Positions 62,748 to 64,000 of a stretch of DNA of 64,000 bases are shown one piece after another. The DNA comes from Streptomyces xantholiticus (GTDB taxonomy: Bacteria; Actinomycetota; Actinomycetes; Streptomycetales; Streptomycetaceae). The stretch spans positions 372,001 to 436,000 of the forward strand of contig NZ_BMWB01000002.1 of assembly GCF_014651015.1 (NCBI RefSeq), in the 5' to 3' direction. The number at the start of each line of letters is the position of its first letter. The first letter of the stretch is position 1. The notes under the pieces were generated by a model. That model made no database searches. It was not told the DNA's origin and saw only the letters and a program-made list of their open reading frames with translations. The position numbers and the translations under genes were made by a program.

Positions 62748-62811
62748 CTCAGTTGGTTAGAGCAGCTGACTCTTAATCAGCGGGTCCGGGGTTCGAGTCC
62801 CTGGCGGCGCA
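62738..62811 (+). tRNA. tRNA-Lys (CTT anticodon)
   Basis: Cloverleaf with acceptor GCGCCGC/GCGGCGC, D-arm GCTCAGTTGGTTAGAGC, anticodon loop CTCTTAA with CTT at 62772-62774, and T-arm GGGGTTCGAGTCCCT. A TAAGGT -10-like element sits about 20 bases upstream. No encoded CCA. Confidence 0.97.
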
Positions 62812-62817
62812 CAGACG

Positions 62818-62853
62818 GAAGAAGGTCCCTCGCGGAAGCGGGGGACCTTCTTC
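62818..62853 (+). terminator. Terminator after tRNA-Lys
   Basis: Perfect 12-bp stem GAAGAAGGTCCC (62818-62829) with GGGACCTTCTTC (62842-62853), 7 bases after the tRNA. Also positioned to end the convergent peptidase gene. Confidence 0.88.
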
Positions 62854-62870
62854 GTGTCCGGCCAGGCCGG

Positions 62871-64000
62871 CTAGACCGTGGTGATCTTCACCGTCCACGA
62901 CCCCGTCCGCGTGCGCTCCGCGACCTCCACCCTCGCCCGCCCTCCCGGCGGGCCCGGCGCGGTGAAGGTCTCACCGACCCGCAGCGGCGCGTCCGCGAGC
63001 TGCGGGTAGACCGACTCCCCCCAGCAGGCTCCGGTCTCCGGATGCGTGTCGACGACCTCGATGGGGCCCCCGCCGGACGCCGTCTCGGCCCGTACCCGGT
63101 AGAGCAGGACACCCTCGGTGCAGGTGTAGGCGTCGTTGCCGGTGGCCCCCCGGGCCTCGATCGCGAGCGCGCTCTCCGGTCCGGTCCGTACGACCGCCAG
63201 CCGGGTGCCGATGCTTCCGCCGCGCACGGGCGCGGCGGCGACGGGTTCGAGAGTCACCACGTCGCCGCCGGGCTCGGCGTTGACGCACCGCACCTCTGAC
63301 CGGCCGAGCCAGCCCAGCTTCCATTTGTGCCAGCCGAACAGGTCGGGGGCGAGTCCGAACTGGCTGCCCATGACGTCCCAGTCCCCGACATGGGTGTCCC
63401 AGTCGCTGTGGCCGTCCACCGGCCGGTGGTAGAGGTCGGGCAGGTCGAAGACGTGGCCGGTCTCGTGGGCGAGCACGTTGCGGTCCGGCGGGTGGCGTTC
63501 GAAGACGGTGACGACCCGCCGGATGTCGGTGCCGTCGGCGCGCAGCGGCCGGTCGAAGTTGACGACCTTGGTCGCGTCGGAGTCGACGCCCGGTGCGTCG
63601 GGGTCGGCGACCAGGTAGACGATGTCGTACTGGGAGAAGTCCACCTCGTCGTCGGCCACGGCGACCGCGTCGCGCAGGTAGGCGGCTCGCTCCTCGGGCT
63701 TCCAGTCGCGCTGTATCCCGTAGGCGACCGAGGCCTTCGGCATCGGCAGCCATCGGGCCAGCGGGTGGGCGTCGAGGGCGAACTTGCCGTAGGAGGCGTG
63801 CCGGAAGAAGTCGCTGGTGGCCGGGAAGTGGTCGGCGGCGAGTTCCTGGGGCGAGTTCATCGGCACGGCGTCCGGGAACGACAGGAAGATCATGACCGCG
63901 TCGAGGTCGGCGGCCGGCCGCGTGTACGCCGCGTTCCAGGTGTCGAGGCCCAGTGAATGGTGGGCGGCGGTCCGGGGGAGTGCGCAGGGGCCGCCGATGG
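62871..64000 (-). CDS. M6-family (immune inhibitor A-like) metallopeptidase, 5' end outside window
   Basis: At least 376 residues of a secreted zinc peptidase. The active site is LAHETGHVFDLPDLYH (H-E-x-x-H plus downstream His), followed by WDVMGSQFGLAPDLFGWHKW, the Met-turn region of M6 peptidases. The N-terminal portion in the window reads PCALPRTAAHHSLGLDTWN then LDAVMIFLSFPDAVP, so an ATG at 63893 is internal and the true start with signal peptide is beyond the edge. A C-terminal beta domain ends GSWTVKITTV at 62871. Confidence 0.88.
   Translation of the reverse strand, partial: IGGPCALPRTAAHHSLGLDTWNAAYTRPAADLDAVMIFLSFPDAVPMNSPQELAADHFPATSDFFRHASYGKFALDAHPLARWLPMPKASVAYGIQRDWKPEERAAYLRDAVAVADDEVDFSQYDIVYLVADPDAPGVDSDATKVVNFDRPLRADGTDIRRVVTVFERHPPDRNVLAHETGHVFDLPDLYHRPVDGHSDWDTHVGDWDVMGSQFGLAPDLFGWHKWKLGWLGRSEVRCVNAEPGGDVVTLEPVAAAPVRGGSIGTRLAVVRTGPESALAIEARGATGNDAYTCTEGVLLYRVRAETASGGGPIEVVDTHPETGACWGESVYPQLADAPLRVGETFTAPGPPGGRARVEVAERTRTGSWTVKITTV

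Overview
This is a very GC-rich actinobacterial chromosome segment, almost certainly Streptomyces. It encodes an AdpA regulator with an in-frame TTA codon, a desferrioxamine-type siderophore receptor behind an iron box, DasR-type and CebR-type operators, XRE/DUF397/DUF6879 genes and secreted chitin-active enzymes. From memory, the gene order from about 15 kb to 51 kb follows the S. coelicolor SCO2774-SCO2801 region (inference, not computed).

Layout. 1-7.5 kb: a secreted S37 peptidase (partial), a small secreted protein, a broken sortase-substrate gene, a fused ABC exporter preceded by a SoxR-type box, a SnoaL-like protein and an ABC-2 permease relic. 7.5-13.3 kb: a symporter, ureohydrolase and TPP-enzyme operon divergent from a PucR regulator, probably for guanidino-compound or arginine catabolism. 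13.3-15.2 kb: an orphan CdiI-like immunity gene, a DUF397 relic and two divergent lipoproteins. 15.3-21.1 kb: acyl-CoA dehydrogenase, TesB, a two-component pair and small conserved genes. 21.1-27.5 kb: a complete leucine/isovalerate (liu) operon with its TetR regulator and operators. 27.6-31.4 kb: iron-box-controlled desE-desF followed directly by a DasR-boxed beta-N-acetylhexosaminidase; the desABCD biosynthesis operon expected between them is absent. 31.4-39.1 kb: DUF4429 protein, GlmS, YaaH-type transporter, universal stress protein, AdpA and oligoribonuclease. 39.2-47.1 kb: tRNA-His with an adjacent tyrosine integrase and an accessory island (collagen-like proteins, XRE/DUF6879 pair, small Cys-containing ORFs, IS30 relic). 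47.1-47.6 kb: a shredded LacI-type (cebR-like) gene beside an intact CebR-type operator, with no cebEFG-bglC following. 48-56 kb: CBM2-GH18 chitinase, a two-component pair, a methyltransferase-like protein, a TPR regulator and a histidine phosphatase. 56.4-61.7 kb: a PAP2 enzyme, then a tightly coupled operon of an Fe-S-type PD-(D/E)XK nuclease, an unknown 538-residue protein and an SF1 helicase. 62-64 kb: a primase/polymerase-like protein running into tRNA-Lys, and an M6 metallopeptidase (partial).

Two themes stand out. First, this chromosome appears to have lost, at their usual loci, siderophore biosynthesis (desABCD) and cellobiose uptake (cebEFG-bglC), while keeping the siderophore receptor and reductase and the bare CebR operator. 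Second, accessory genes carry many single-base frameshifts while core genes are intact. The most attractive candidate for an undescribed system is the nuclease/unknown/helicase operon, which looks like a split Dna2-type machine.
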